Made by a program: the position numbers and the translations under genes. From assembly GCA_028023455.1 (NCBI GenBank), contig JAQFVV010001020.1:1-64000 (forward strand): 64,000 bases of DNA, in the 5' to 3' direction. How positions within the stretch are numbered: the stretch's first letter is position 1; the number at the start of each line of letters is the position of its first letter. Under the pieces are notes generated by a model, which worked only from the letters and a program-made list of their open reading frames with translations, had not been told where the DNA came from and ran no database searches. This DNA comes from Epiperipatus broadwayi (taxonomy: Eukaryota > Onychophora > Udeonychophora > Euonychophora > Peripatidae). Of this stretch, positions 1 through 12,864 are shown piece by piece.

Positions 1-76
1 TTAAAAATTGGGACCATTTTGGCACACTTAAGCACATTAGGAAAAACACAAGAATTCAGTGATAAATTAAAAATAA

Positions 77-1942
<1,866 letters not shown>

Positions 1943-2480
1943 TGGGGCACTGAAGAAAGAAGTGCACTGAGTAGGAGGGATGAAAGAGAGAGAAACTAAT
2001 AAAATTCAGCAATAAATAAATAAGCAGGGCAGAAATGGCAGGAAATATCATATTTCAGGGGATTGAGTAGTGAGTGATAAAAAATATTTATAAGGAGAAA
2101 TAAAAGGGATGGGGAGAAATAAATCAAAGAATTAGTAAGAGTTGTAGAATAAAGTAAAAAAAAAACACATAAAAACAAGATCGCAAAACAAAAAGAAAAT
2201 GGATCAAGATATTAAAGAGAAGAAAAAAACAGGGATAATGGAGTTGATGATAAAAATTGTCAGGAATTCAAGAAAAGAATGGAGTTAAAGTTTGGGGAAA
2301 TACAAAAATTGATATATTAGAAAGAGAGGATAAATGCGATTTAAGAATTATGGCATTAAAAAAAGAACACAAAAAAAGAAGGGAAAAAGTTAAAGCAGAA
2401 ATAAATGGTAACACTAGCAAAGTAAAAAACAGATTAAGGTGGAAAAGGTGACTTAGGAAAAAGAAAATGAGGGCTTAACC
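1943..2480. other. Purine-rich non-coding stretch
   Basis: The plus strand is strongly A/G biased here, with many 'agaaaag'-type runs. A 64-codon open frame at 2257-2451 is rich in Lys, Glu and Arg as expected from this composition; no domain is recognised and it is treated as a by-product. No RNA gene or repeat boundary is seen. Confidence 0.5.
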
Positions 2481-2499
2481 ATGAGGGATAATATAGTGG

Positions 2500-3060
2500 A
2501 ATGTCAACAATTTATAAATAGGCTTTTCATCTCAGAATAGTATAAATCAGTTTCTAAAGGGTAGGGCATTCGCTGGACCGATAGGGAAAGCACTTGCCAA
2601 ATATCTAAAGAGCCTGCAAAATATTTCGCTATTAACCCTTTGTCAGAAGATAGCAAATTAGTGATTGCCTGTAGCGACTCAATAGAAAATGCTCGATTGT
2701 GGTGGGATTCACTATCCACCAACCTGAAACCTTCCCTTAATACCAAAAAGTGGTGAGGGACACCTTTTGGTCGGAGCATCAGGAGAGGTTAAGATATCAT
2801 ACAATGTAAGAAAAATATAGAGTGGATGGAAATGAGAATTATTCTACATTTTTTGGCATCAAGTGGCAAGTTTGTTTACTCTTGATGTGTGTAATATGAT
2901 GGAGAAACAGATTGTCAGGTGGTAAGGTGAAATCTGTCTTTCAGAATCGAACAGATGATACTGGGAAATGGGACATCAATTGAGGAAGTGGCAGATTTAC
3001 TGAACGTGATTGATACAAGCACCCAAGATTTAAGCCAGTAGACTGAGAAAAGGAAGTTAG
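2500..3060 (+). pseudogene. Retroelement gag-like relic (frameshifted)
   Basis: Read on the plus strand in pieces, this segment resembles arthropod retroelement Gag. The first block gives NARLWWDSLSTNLKPSLNT at 2690-2745, the 'A..WW..L' pattern seen in many Gag capsid-like regions. After a stop and frame change, 2757-2805 gives DTFWSEHQERLRYHTM, matching the following 'FW..H..RL' helix. At 2976-3014 SIEEVADLLNVID matches the usual late-Gag 'sieel...L...D' segment. These blocks occur in the right order with plausible spacing but are split by stops and frameshifts. The region is less AT-rich than its surroundings. No zinc knuckle, protease or RT follows. The assignment rests on motif order by eye; a chance match cannot be excluded. 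Confidence 0.42.
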
Positions 3061-3343
3061 AGATGTCAGGTCACAGAAATCCCTGCAAACGACTGTTACA
3101 AACATTGATAAAAAAAATTTTGTTTGTATGTTTGTGCATACATTACAGATTGTGTAAATTAAGTGTAATTATTTGTGTGTATGTAGTTTTTGCCTCGATT
3201 AGTCCCGTCAAATATTTAGATCATAAAATAAAAGTAGAATTGAACCTAAAAAAAAAAAAAAACGATTGTTGTAGGGGTCAGGTATATAACAACTAAACAT
3301 CACATGATTACCATCTCTTATGCTAGCACTTAACTGTTTAATT

Positions 3344-3597
3344 TTAAACAGGCAAAACTCTCCATACAATAGTGCCACCCTGTGCCAATCAGAGAGTGCA
3401 TTAGATCCTAAGATCTAGGTGCAGAATTCTCAGATCCAAGGCTCCTCACTGACAAAGGCCACAAGCCATAAACTAGTCTGGGGATATTGGATGAGTAGGC
3501 ACTAGATGGGGATTTTATGCACAAGCCTTCTGGAATCCGTTGATTACTCTGGTTGGCACAGGGTGGCACTACTATATGGAGAATTTTGCCTGTTTAA
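3344..3597. mobile_element. Foldback element, family A, copy 1
   Basis: A ~254 bp element with inverted termini. The left arm, starting 'ttaaacaggcaaaactctcc' at 3344-3394, is the inverse of 3547-3597 with a few mismatches. Both arms contain the diagnostic 'agtgccaccctgtgcca'. The interior carries 'agatctaggtgcag' and 'gggatattggatgagtagg', both found again in the copies near 18.1, 21.2 and 35.2 kb. No coding sequence. Likely a MITE or foldback transposon; the superfamily is not determined because no clear target duplication is seen. Confidence 0.85.
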
Positions 3598-3930
3598 TGT
3601 CAGGTATATAATTAGATGGAAAGTTGAACACTGAAATTTGATGGGTTTTAATTGTCGAAGTTTGTAGGAATCGAGCGAAAGCAAATAAACTAATATCTCG
3701 GAGCCATCAAAATAAGGTGACCCCATTTTGAAGGCTTCCTAATGAGGGGTATTGTAACAGGAACCAGATTCAAACCCTGTTAAAGGGTCAACTACTTATC
3801 ACAAAACCTTTAATTAAATCCTGCACATCTATATACATGTGGTTAACATATAACCAACATACATATATAAGAAAATATATTTTCTTTTTAAATTATAAAT
3901 ATTATGGGAAAACATTAAAGTTAAAAAATA

Positions 3931-5645
3931 ATAATTTGTGTTAATAATATATAAAATCTAATTTGGAAATCTACTAAACTAACTTTTTTTTTTATTATCA
4001 CTGTAATAAATCTGGAATTTGGAGATAAAGATGCTTTCTGTATATATTTTTTTTGTTTTGTTTATTTGTATTTCCATTGTTATATCTCAAAATTCTTGAA
4101 AAATCTACATTTATAGTAAAAGGTTAATTTTTTCCCACTTTTGTTCAAAATTTGTAATCGGACAAAAGAAAGCGGATGTAAATGTACAAAAATAGTTTTT
4201 GGTCAAAGTAGATAAACATCAGAAATAATTTTATTTTAAACAAATCTGATAAATAGTAATTAAAATATCAGATTGAAAATCGATTGTATGCCAAAATATA
4301 TATTTTTTTTATGTAATTGATTTAAAGAAATGGAAGAAAAAGAAGATTCGAGAAGACAATTCATGGCCAGATAGGGGGGGGTATAAAAAATAGGATTATT
4401 AAGTTGCAGAAAGGACAAATGAGTAAAACCTGAGACTAAAAAAAAAAAAAAGAGAGAGATATGAATAGAGTAAGGTAAAGCTAAAGCATGTTGGATTCCT
4501 ACCTAGTACACTGTAAATGTGGCTTTAAAGACTTCTGTTGACCACCATAGGAAAGCTTAAATGCGATTCTTAACTGAAAATTGGACCCCAGAAAAGAAAC
4601 AAAGAATGAACTGTTCAGAACAATGCATATGGCCGGTCTTCTAAATGTAAGCTTACTGACATGTAATAATCTTATACATTCCCAGGGACAAAGGTATTAT
4701 TTTGTTATATGTATATTTTTAAATGTTTTATATCTGTCAAATATGTCTTAAATGTAATAAAAAAAGAATTTAAACACAATTAGTATGTTAATCATTATAT
4801 TTAAATTATATGAATATATTGTACCACTATTAAATGTTAGGGAATCAATAAAAGAGTTTTGATATACGTCTTCTCATAATATATACGTAATTATTTTTAT
4901 AGTTTTAATCATTTACTTCCTTGTGTTATGCATATATGTGTGGATTTCGGCCAAATTTATACAACCAGTAATATAGAAGGTTTATAAAGTAAATAATTCT
5001 TTTAGATTGATGAAATAATGAATTCTAACAAATTTAGAATTAGATCTTATTAGCTTATTTTACAGAAATGTATGGGTAAGAGACTTTCTATGTATTATGG
5101 GAATTACTCAAATGAATTTGTCATACCTTCTTACTCATTAATGATCCATGTGCTTCAATGGTGCCATCACAACCACTCCCTTAGTATACTACGATAGAAT
5201 ATGTTGGGCGAATATCTCAAATAAACATACGAGGAATTAATGCATGAGTACTACTGGGATAATTCATATTGTATCCAGCAGATTGGCACTCGAGGTTGAG
5301 AAATCAACACTCATAAATACATTGGGCACAATTAAATATATATCTTAAGGCAAATACTTTATTGAGAAAATATAGCCAATAGTTTGTCGCAGTTATCTGT
5401 GGTCCTTATCCTAGTTCTATTCGTTCCGATAATTTTATATAATTCAGGGCAGATCCATTATCTGTATTGTCTCTCCCATTAAAAATTTTAGTGATTAATA
5501 AAATGAATACTAAATTCATATAACTAAAGGGTATGGACAGAAATTGGTTACACACAAGTTTGGTGGTGACTATATGCTCATCACTGGTGAGATTAAAAGG
5601 AAAGAATAAATTTTATATATTAAATAGGGGGTATGCCCATTACAC
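3931..5645 (+). repeat. 1.75 kb direct repeat, copy 2
   Basis: Second copy of the unit at 177-1942, same orientation, with substitutions spread evenly and several small indels. For example, the segment near 'accatgtaaatg' in copy 1 is shorter here. The even divergence argues for an old duplication or two old insertions rather than a recent event. No gene is contained in it. Confidence 0.9.
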
Positions 5646-6020
5646 TTGCAATGAAAACATATATTAAAGTTGCAATCCAACAAAAGGGGTTCTATACTTT
5701 ATATAGGCAGATTATAATTGCGACAGATAACTTATAAATGCACAATATAAATGAGTTATATTAAATAGGCTGTAAATATACATCAGAGAGTGAGTATAAA
5801 TATAACAAGTTCATTATAAACTAATCTATATCAAATGTAATTATTTTCCAAAATAAGGTACTATAAAGTAAAGCATATATTTGAATATGGATATAAAATA
5901 AGCATGATATAATAAAGATGAATCCCTAATTGTATTTTATAATGAGCTATAAACTCCTTGCCTATAGATTAATCAAGAAAAATCAATATAGTTCATGGCA
6001 CAATAGTGCAATAATGTTTT
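5646..6020. other. AT-rich DNA, nothing recognised
   Basis: No open frame, RNA gene or repeat boundary could be supported between the 1.75 kb repeat and the foldback element. Confidence 0.6.
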
Positions 6021-6021
6021 T

Positions 6022-6358
6022 TGAAGGTTTGTGATGATGGTGTTCTAGTTGTATTTTTATATTGGACTATTTCCATCATCTAATATTCCTATTTAATGTC
6101 TTTAGAAAAATTTAACTCTATTTAAATATTCCAAATACATTCAACTGTTAGTAATAGCACATCAAACTAAATTGTTTGATGTGCTATTACTAACAGCTGA
6201 ATGCATTTTGAATATTTAAATAGTTAAATTTTTCAGGCCAGTTTGATGTGCTATTACTAACAGTTGAATGTACTTGGAATATTTAAATAAAGTAAAAATT
6301 TTCTAGACATTCAATATGCATATTAGATGATGGAAATAATCCAATATAAAAATACAAA
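6022..6358. mobile_element. Foldback element, family B, copy 1
   Basis: The left arm (about 6051-6168, containing 'tggactatttccatcatct' and 'gttagtaatagcacatcaaa') is followed by a partial inverted arm at 6174-6226 and then a full inverted arm at 6241-6358. The structure is therefore arm, partial inverse, full inverse. The outer sequence 'ttgaaggtttgtgatgatgg' at 6021-6040 also occurs inverted outside the right arm of the related element near 19.87 kb. No coding. The right end is interrupted by a tRNA-derived SINE. Confidence 0.85.
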
Positions 6359-6361
6359 TAG

Positions 6362-6373
6362 TGCAATAAGTTT
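6362..6373. repeat. Target-site duplication of SINE (left)
   Basis: 'tgcaataagttt' here is exactly repeated at 6483-6494. The pair brackets the tRNA-derived insertion. Confidence 0.85.
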
Positions 6374-6482
6374 TTTTTTCCCCTTATGTGTCATAGCATC
6401 AGCCGGGAAGCGAACCCGCAAACCCGGGACAACTGCTTGTAAAGCAGCTGTCGCTGACCTCTCGACCACCAATGCTTGATAA
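6374..6482 (-). mobile_element. tRNA-derived SINE (short, ~110 bp)
   Basis: On the minus strand this reads as a complete tRNA-like cloverleaf (6396-6475) followed by a short non-tRNA tail 'tatgacacataagggg' and an A run, and it is flanked by the exact 12 bp duplication 'tgcaataagttt'. Poly-A tail plus target duplication are the hallmarks of LINE-mobilised SINEs. The body is very short, almost only the tRNA, so it resembles a retroposed tRNA as much as a composite SINE. It sits in the right end of a family B foldback element and is therefore younger than that element. Confidence 0.85.
6396..6475 (-). tRNA. tRNA-like pseudogene inside the SINE (anticodon loop reads UAC)
   Basis: Seen by hand-folding the minus strand. 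The acceptor stem GCATTGG pairs with CTGATGC, including two G-U pairs. The D stem GTCG/CGAC encloses a loop with GG. The anticodon stem GCTGC/GCAGT encloses TTTACAA, giving anticodon UAC. The variable region is unusually long (~12 nt). The T arm GCGGG-TTCGCTT-CCCGG has one mismatch and lacks the conserved A58. The A and B boxes are recognisable. The mixture of a Val-type anticodon with a long variable arm and a flawed T loop, plus the retroposition marks, argues against a working tRNA gene. Confidence 0.6.
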
Positions 6483-6494
6483 TGCAATAAGTTT
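6483..6494. repeat. Target-site duplication of SINE (right)
   Basis: Exact repeat of 6362-6373. Confidence 0.85.
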
Positions 6495-6499
6495 CTAAT

Positions 6500-7490
6500 T
6501 TCAGATAAAACATTATAATAAGACTGAAAAGAATTGAAAAAGTTTGCAAGATAATAAAACATATAATACTTCGAATTGCACTGTCACAATTTCAGCTCCT
6601 GTCTCCACAGAAATGTTATATTTTCCTCCATTTATAGAAATTTAGAAATTAAAATAAAATAGCACAACTTGAGAAAAGGTTGATTACTCAAATAAGTTTC
6701 TCTTTAGCAGCACAAATTGTCTTGTCCTCCAATACAATTAAAACTTAATTAACTTGATTGTAGAATTCAGCAAGCAAAATAATATCAATGTGGCCAATTT
6801 ATAGTGATGATAAAGAAGTGACTATTATGTTTTCAAAACTGCCCCTTTTCAATTCCTTTGAGATTAACATGTGACTCCAATTAGGGCAATTAACAGAATG
6901 GGGATTATTATATTTGACAGGAATCTAGATTTGCATGGAAATGGTTTACAAGTAATTTAAATAAATACAGAGAAAAATGATTTTTTAAGTGGTTTTTTTT
7001 TTAAAATATAATTATTTGTTAATTAAGACATTTAAAATTAAAGTTATATAACTTTGAATAATAACAAAAATGAAAAAAAAACTTTTTTTTTTTTTTTTAA
7101 TAAGAGTTTAACAACAGATAAATTTATGAAAGTTAGGCTTAATTAACTTCTCAAAATCAGTATTTGGGAAGATAGCAACCTTGGTATTGACATATTCTTA
7201 AACAAATAAAAATGCAGTTATACAGCTTTAAATGCATATAATACGGCATTAAATTACTCAATTACGTTAACAGAGATAACACCAGCCAATCTTTTAGAAT
7301 TACAATTAAAAAAAAATTTTTTAGATACTAGATTGTATCTGTATTTATTTTCTAGATAAAATAAATGATCATAATATATATAATATCATTACTTTAAGCT
7401 TCTCAATACCGTTACATAAATGTATAATAATCCTGTCACATTTTCAGTTACTTATACAAGAAAAAAAAAACAAATATAGGAGTGACATAT
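6500..7490. other. AT-rich DNA, nothing recognised
   Basis: Contains homopolymer runs (for example the A and T runs near 7070-7100) but no supportable gene, inverted repeat or tRNA. Confidence 0.6.
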
Positions 7491-7497
7491 TGTTAAA

Positions 7498-7690
7498 AGA
7501 TTATGATAATAAATGGACAATTGGAGTCTTAAACTTGGGTCAAGAGATTATAAAAGACTCAAAAAAAGAATATAAATGAAATGGATAGATGAAATAATAA
7601 ACTTTATTAGTGTGATATAAAGAACAGAAGTTATGAGTTAAACTCAGAAATCTTCATCCTGGAGTGGATTAATAATGGTTGAAAATGACT
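7498..7690 (+). pseudogene. LINE 3' fragment (RT C-terminal end), copy 1
   Basis: The plus strand gives a broken version of the C-terminal tail of an RTE-type LINE polyprotein. Landmarks are 'aataaatggacaattggag' (NKWTIG), then 'aaatggatagatgaaat' (KWIDE) and the end 'cttcatcctggagtggatta'. The same tail is present, better preserved, at 38510-39085 and inverted at 54165-54610. Only the last ~190 bp are kept, typical of 5'-truncated LINE copies. It ends at the left edge of the pogo-like element. Confidence 0.75.
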
Positions 7691-7706
7691 ATATATATAT
7701 AAAATA

Positions 7707-8867
7707 CATCTGGGTCTCTTTTTACGCGGACTTATTTAACACGATTTTGAAATTATGCGATTCATGTTTCACCAGAAGTCGAACTTTCGCGCACTTATGT
7801 TATATTGAAAGTAATAGCATATTATTGGAATTCAACTTTCATCTTAGTAATTTCAATATTTTCAGTGCTTTATAATAGTAAGATTTTATGCAATCATGAA
7901 ATTAAAATCATGATTTCCACATTTTATGTATACACACATTAAATTTTACAAGATTATAATGTAAATTTGTTCAAACATTGTGCGTGTTAATTTTGCATTT
8001 TAAATCACATTCTGTTTTTGCTTTTTAAAAAAGAACGTTTAATCAATTATTAATCATTTAGTGTCTGCAAGTTTATTTTTAAAAGGTGAGTAATAGCAGT
8101 GAAACGAAATTTGATTTTTAAACGGAATTGAAAATTAAAAAATTAAAGACAAAAATAAAAGTTTAGATACAGAAGAAAATGTAGAAAAAGATAATGAAAC
8201 AGAAGTGGAATCTGTTCCTTTCACTTCCAAAATGATTCGAGAAGGTCTTCAACTTTCTAATCAGTTGGCAAATTATTTTCTTACTAATAACACTAATCAC
8301 GAACGTGCTCTTAAATTCCAACAAGAGCTAAATGGTTGTATGTCTGGATATCGTGAGCTTCATAAACAATAAAATCATCATCTCAAAGATTAATTACTAA
8401 TTACGTTGTCACTAGAAAACCATTAAAACAACAACATGAAAGTGAAGTTGGCGCTAGTTATAGTTCCTCTTATGAAGAATCTTTACCAGTTTGCAAACGA
8501 ACCTGTTTATCGGCAAATAGCGTTAATAATTAAAACGTGTATAAAAAAATGTACATTACTGTACTGCAAATTATGCATAAAAATATATTATTTTGAATAA
8601 AATTAAATATTATAGTTAAAAAAAGTTTGTCTTGTATCAATTTTTTTCAAATTTGAAATTTTTTATTGGTCATATTTTATTATCTTATTTTTTTTTTTGA
8701 GCGAATTTTAAAGTAATTTTACGTTGGTGCTTTGCTTTTACGCGAATTTTGAAAAATCACAGACCGCATCCCCCCTTTTTCAATGTAAGTTACGTCTATT
8801 TTTGTGCGATTTCGTTTGCACGTGTTTTCTGAGGAACCTATCTATCGCGTAAAATGAGACTCAGGTG
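7707..8867 (+). mobile_element. pogo/Tigger-like DNA transposon, internally deleted
   Basis: The left end CATCTGGGTCTC (7707-7718) is matched by the inverse of the right end 'gagactcaggtg' (8856-8867). Both are followed inward by 'tttacgcg' and are flanked outside by TA (7705-7706 and 8868-8869), the duplication expected for the Tc1/mariner/pogo superfamily. Inside are a transposase C-terminal relic (8157-8372) and tracts with 'acgcg'/'ttttgtgcgattt' resembling Tigger ends. At 1.16 kb it is far shorter than a full pogo element, so the DDE core is missing. The ends retain CpG sites that are rare elsewhere in the window, which suggests relatively recent insertion. Confidence 0.75.
8157..8372 (+). 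pseudogene. pogo/Tigger transposase C-terminal relic
   Basis: A 71-codon open stretch with no start codon, ending at TAA 8370. The peptide has an acidic stretch (ETEVESV) and then an amphipathic region ending ERALKFQQELNGCMSGY-RELHKQ. This matches the shape of Tigger/jerky-like transposase tails, where an acidic segment precedes an 'ER...F....N...Y+.i+.+' helix pair. Being inside TA-flanked inverted ends supports the assignment. A weaker continuation in another frame follows (SEVGASYSSSYEESLPVCKR at about 8439-8498). No catalytic DDE residues are present, so the fragment cannot be functional as a transposase. Confidence 0.5.
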
Positions 8868-8869
8868 TA

Positions 8870-9790
8870 ATTATACAAATACAAAAAAGTAATTCAAAAA
8901 GCAAGCTTAGATGTCACTATAGATGATCCTCTTTCATTAACATTCATATACAAATTTATACTGAAGATGATAATAAAGTGTTACCAAAAGAATCTTTTTT
9001 GTATTACCATAATATACTTGTTAAATAATTCATGTAAGTGTTATTTATTCTTTGTGATGAAGTAAAGAATTTTTAATTAGATGTATAAAATGATTTTTAA
9101 TTTAACTAAACATTTTAAAATTTCCAGGAGAGTTTTTATAATAAAATCAGAAAAAACTGAAAGAAGAAAGTATTGTGGGTAAATGGGATATAAAAACAAA
9201 AACAAGAGAGCATAGATTTGTGAAATTTGCTGGAAAAAAAGAAATTTTTATATTAGATTCTTTTCTTTGAAAAATAAATTAAAAGTACAAATAGATATGA
9301 AAATATCAAAATAGAAATGCTAAAATTAGATTATATTTTGAATAACAGAAAATATGTATGTCAAGACTGTAATGTTCTTAATAAATATGACAGTAAATGA
9401 TCATCAATTAAGTACAGTGTTTTAATGCAAAGCTAATAAATAAAAACTATTAATAGCTGATATTTCTAATCTTGACAAATATTTCTGCTAATATAAATTG
9501 GAATTTCCAATTGTTTTAAAATATTAATTAACTTTGATGATCAATCAGATTTGTACTAATTCAATTTTAAAAAAAAAAAAAATATTCTGTTAAAACTGCA
9601 AAATAGCAATTTTCCAAAAAAAAAATTTCAATTAAGATGAAAGAATATAAGAAAAAAGAAAAAATATTAATGTATGAAAATTATTCTTTATAAAAATAGT
9701 TAACTACCCAAATATTTATGATGTTAAGAGTATCCTAGTAGCAGCTGAATATTTAACAGTTTCAATTCATCTTGAATTTTCTTTTATTCA
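8870..9790. other. AT-rich DNA, nothing recognised
   Basis: Short lysine-rich open stretches occur (around 9190-9270) but none is long or recognisable. Confidence 0.5.
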
Positions 9791-9792
9791 CA

Positions 9793-9866
9793 TTACTCAG
9801 CTGAGAATCAATCCTGAAATCTTTAACTTTAAGAACACTACTCTTCCACTGAGCTAAACTGCACAA
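9793..9866 (-). tRNA. Decayed tRNA-like sequence (SINE head or tRNA pseudogene)
   Basis: On the minus strand an A box 'tagctcagtggaagag' (about 9841-9856) is followed about 30 nt later by a degenerate B box 'ggattgattctc' (9803-9814). The spacing fits a tRNA without an intron. No clear acceptor pairing, tail or target duplication is seen, so this is called a relic only. Confidence 0.45.
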
Positions 9867-9869
9867 AGC

Positions 9870-11600
9870 AAATATCAATACAGAAAAATAAAATATCTGG
9901 AATTCTGTCAAAAGATGCAAAAGTTATAATGATAAATATATATATATAACTGTTTAATTGCCAATAAAACTACAGAAAAGAATAAGTCTCAAAAGTATAA
10001 CACAATTGATATTGGAAGAAAAGTTGTTTTATCAAATTTAAATGAAAAGATGGCATTATTAGTATTAGGGGGGGGGTCATGAAGTTGAAGAATTCCACAA
10101 AAAAATTATATACAGTAATAATAAAGAACAAGAAAACAAAGTAATCTCTGCAATTACTTAAATGTGGAATAATCTATGAAATTGTAGAATTTGTATCAAT
10201 AATTAGAGAAAGTGTTGGCAAATTGTGTATGTTTAAATGATAAAGATGTACCTACCATATAAGTGAAAGAATGCAATACTGATAGTGATATTGAAGAAAG
10301 TTTTAAAAAAAGATAGAAATTCCAAATCTATCATATCATTGTTTTAATTCTCTACACTTTCATTAAATCATGACAACATATCTACAAAGACCTTTGGACT
10401 CAAACCAAGAAATATAACAAATTGGATTTAAAAATGGTTAAGGTATTGTGAATCACATCCACATATAGAGAAGTCATAGCAACAACTTGTGAATATAAAA
10501 TGGCATTACACTTGGAATTGTGGATTTATGAAAAAATATTTGTTGCTTGGTGATCAAAACTTTTATTATACCCAAATCAGGTTTGACTAATTTAAATCAT
10601 GATTTTAAATCAAATGACATTTTTTAAAAAAAGTTGTTTTTTTTTTTTTTTTATTAATAACATTTTAAAAGATCTCATTCTTATTATTTCCAACTCCATT
10701 ACTGTATCAGTAAAGAGTGAATTCAAACAATGTAACATTTATTAGCAATGGTTTATTATTATACCAGCATCCAATAGTTTCTTTTTAATAGTTTTTACAC
10801 AACAACAAAAAAGTGCCATTAAGAAACACTTTTCAATTAACTTAAGATCAATCAAAACAATTTGCTTTAAAAGAACAATGTGTTTAGAACAATTAATTTA
10901 AAGGAGAGGTGATAGCATCTGAACATTTTGATTTAGCATTTAATTTTCTTTTTTATCCTATACTGAAGTAATCCTATTTTCCTATATATAGGCTACCAAA
11001 AATATAATTCGTAAGGTCAGCAGTTGGAAATCTCTCTTTGTAGGGGAATTAAAGTTTGATTATTATAAAAGAATATATGATATTATTCCATATCTTTGTT
11101 GTTGTAAATTTCATTTGAGTGAGTAGAATTAATATAATAAGATAAAGGTAAAAAGGAAAGATTTAGTAAGACAAAAAATTAGAAAAAGATGTAGATCCAA
11201 GAGTAAAAAATGTATGAATTGGAAAGTCAAATATAGAATCATTTAAAAAATTGCAAAGAAGTTAAGAGTGATAAATTATTTGTGCATTTATCACTCCCCC
11301 CCCCCTACGAAAACTGTTTTTCCAAGATAAATTTTAGTTAATAAAATTCACTCAATTATGTTAAAAATTATAAATCCACAATAATTTACTTTTTTATTTA
11401 TATTGGGCTATCTATTTAACTTTTAAGGGAAAGATACTAGCTACTGAAAAGGTGCTTTAAAAGTATTTAGGATTTTGTTTTGTATTTAATGGCTCTCAAA
11501 ATTGATTGTACACATGCATTTAGATTTTGAAAGAGTTTACTTACAAAATACAATCATTATTTCAAATAAGCTATTATTGATTTCACATCAATCAATAGTA
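9870..11600. other. AT-rich DNA, nothing recognised
   Basis: Includes a run of nine G at ~10069-10077 and a T run near 10636. No coding segment or RNA gene could be supported. Confidence 0.55.
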
Positions 11601-11684
11601 TTCTGTCCAATGGACAGGTCCAGAGAGTAGTCACAACATCAATTCATCCATTCTTCCATTCCATTCTCTTCCTTGCCCATTTCT

Positions 11685-11933
11685 TCAATTCCACATAAAT
11701 GTCAATTTCTTCCATCCTATCTTCTTATTTCCACTCACCATTCCCCCCAAAACATCTTTCATTAAACTATAATCTCTTCTTAATATATGTCCAATCCAGT
11801 TTCTCTTTCTCTCTCTGATATTCTCAATCAATCTTCTTTCCTCATTTACTCTTTTCAAAACTTCATTTGTTATTTTACTCATCCAACTGATTTTCTCCAC
11901 TCTTCTCCATGTCCACAACTCAAAGGCTTCCAA
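11685..11933 (-). pseudogene. LINE ORF2 C-terminal segment
   Basis: 82 codons. The peptide contains AFELWTWRRVEKISWMSKIT, NEVLKRVNEERRLI and RKRNWIGHILRRD, matching the post-RT region shared by RTE-type LINEs ('WrRm..i.WtdkvtNeevL.RV.E.R.l...i..Rk.nWiGHiLR.d'). This region often precedes a CCHC-like tail, which is not recognisable here. It lies 3' of the RT block in the same element and is in a different frame from it. Confidence 0.8.
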
Positions 11934-12128
11934 TCATTCTTAATTCTATTACTGTGTCCATGCCTCACAACCATACATTAATACACTACACACATAACAT
12001 TTAATTAATCTCTTCCTTAATTCTCTTTCCCAAGGTCCACAAAATATCTTCTTTTTCTTCACAAATGTCTCTTTTGCCAATATTATTATTCTTTTAACTT
12101 CACCTTCACTTCTTTCATCCTCACTCAA

Positions 12129-12434
12129 CTAACTACCCAAATATCTAAATCCCTTTACCTGTTGAACCATATTACCACAAATTCCAATTTCCAGTCTTTT
12201 TACATTTCTCCCTATCCAAAAACACTTAGTCTTTTCAATATTAATCTTCATTCCATATGCCATACATCCTTCTTCCAATTTATTCAACATATTCTGAAGA
12301 CCCTTTTCAATAAGAGCCATATCATCTGCAAATCTTATACACTTTATTACTCTCCCACCAACATTTGCTCCTCCACAGCCCAAATAATTATTTAGCATGT
12401 TTTCTAAATAAATATTAAACAGAACAGATGACAT
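12129..12434 (-). pseudogene. LINE reverse transcriptase palm segment with FADD
   Basis: 101 codons spanning RT motifs B to E. The N-terminus SSVLFNIYLENML corresponds to the end of motif B ('sP.LFniyle'). The catalytic box is CIRFADDMALIEKG, so both catalytic aspartates of F-A-D-D are intact. Then follow GMKINIEKTKCF and VKGFRYLGS, matching motifs D and E. Upstream, the 'RQGC.L' part of motif B has decayed and motif A is interrupted. The intact FADD in an otherwise broken ORF is a chance survival, not evidence of activity. Confidence 0.9.
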
Positions 12435-12669
12435 AATACATCTTGCCTAACTTCACTTTCTATATTCACTTCATCAGTCTCCTTACTCCCCAATTTAATT
12501 CTTATCATTTGACCATTATACATATTCCAAATCAACCTTCTTTCTTTCCAAAATACTTCCTTTATCTCTTAACATGGACATAAGTTTATTTCAAATCCAC
12601 AAAACATATACCAATTCCTTTATCTTTTTATCCTAAAATATCAATAGCATCTCTTGTGCTTTCCCCTTT

Positions 12670-12864
12670 TTAAAAACCAAATAGTTCTTCTCCAATATAA
12701 TAATCTATCTTCCCATAAATTCTTTGTGTTAAAATCCTCAATAAAACTTTAGAAGCATGAGATAACAAACTTACTGTTCTACACTCTTCACATTTAGCAG
12801 CTTTCTTCTTTTTAGCAATTGGAATCATTATGGTTCTTAAAAAAATCTTCAGGCCAAACTGCAC
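12670..12864 (-). pseudogene. LINE reverse transcriptase finger segment
   Basis: 64 codons. The peptide includes CEECRTVSLLSHASKVLLRI and then TQRIYGKIDYY-IGEELFGF, matching the RT fingers ('C.eyR.iSLlshasKillkil..Ri......i...QfGFrkg'). The GF of the QxGFR motif is present but Q has become L. It precedes the palm segment by ~240 bp, in which motif A (FVDLEKAF-like) is only visible with stops. Confidence 0.85.

Noticed and set aside
11290-11310. Poly-C run as a regulatory site
   Set aside because: Single homopolymer without context; similar C or G runs occur at 10069, 36282 and 62782 and look like simple repeats.
12162-12395. 77-codon plus-strand open frame
   Set aside because: Antisense to the LINE RT palm with FADD on the minus strand.
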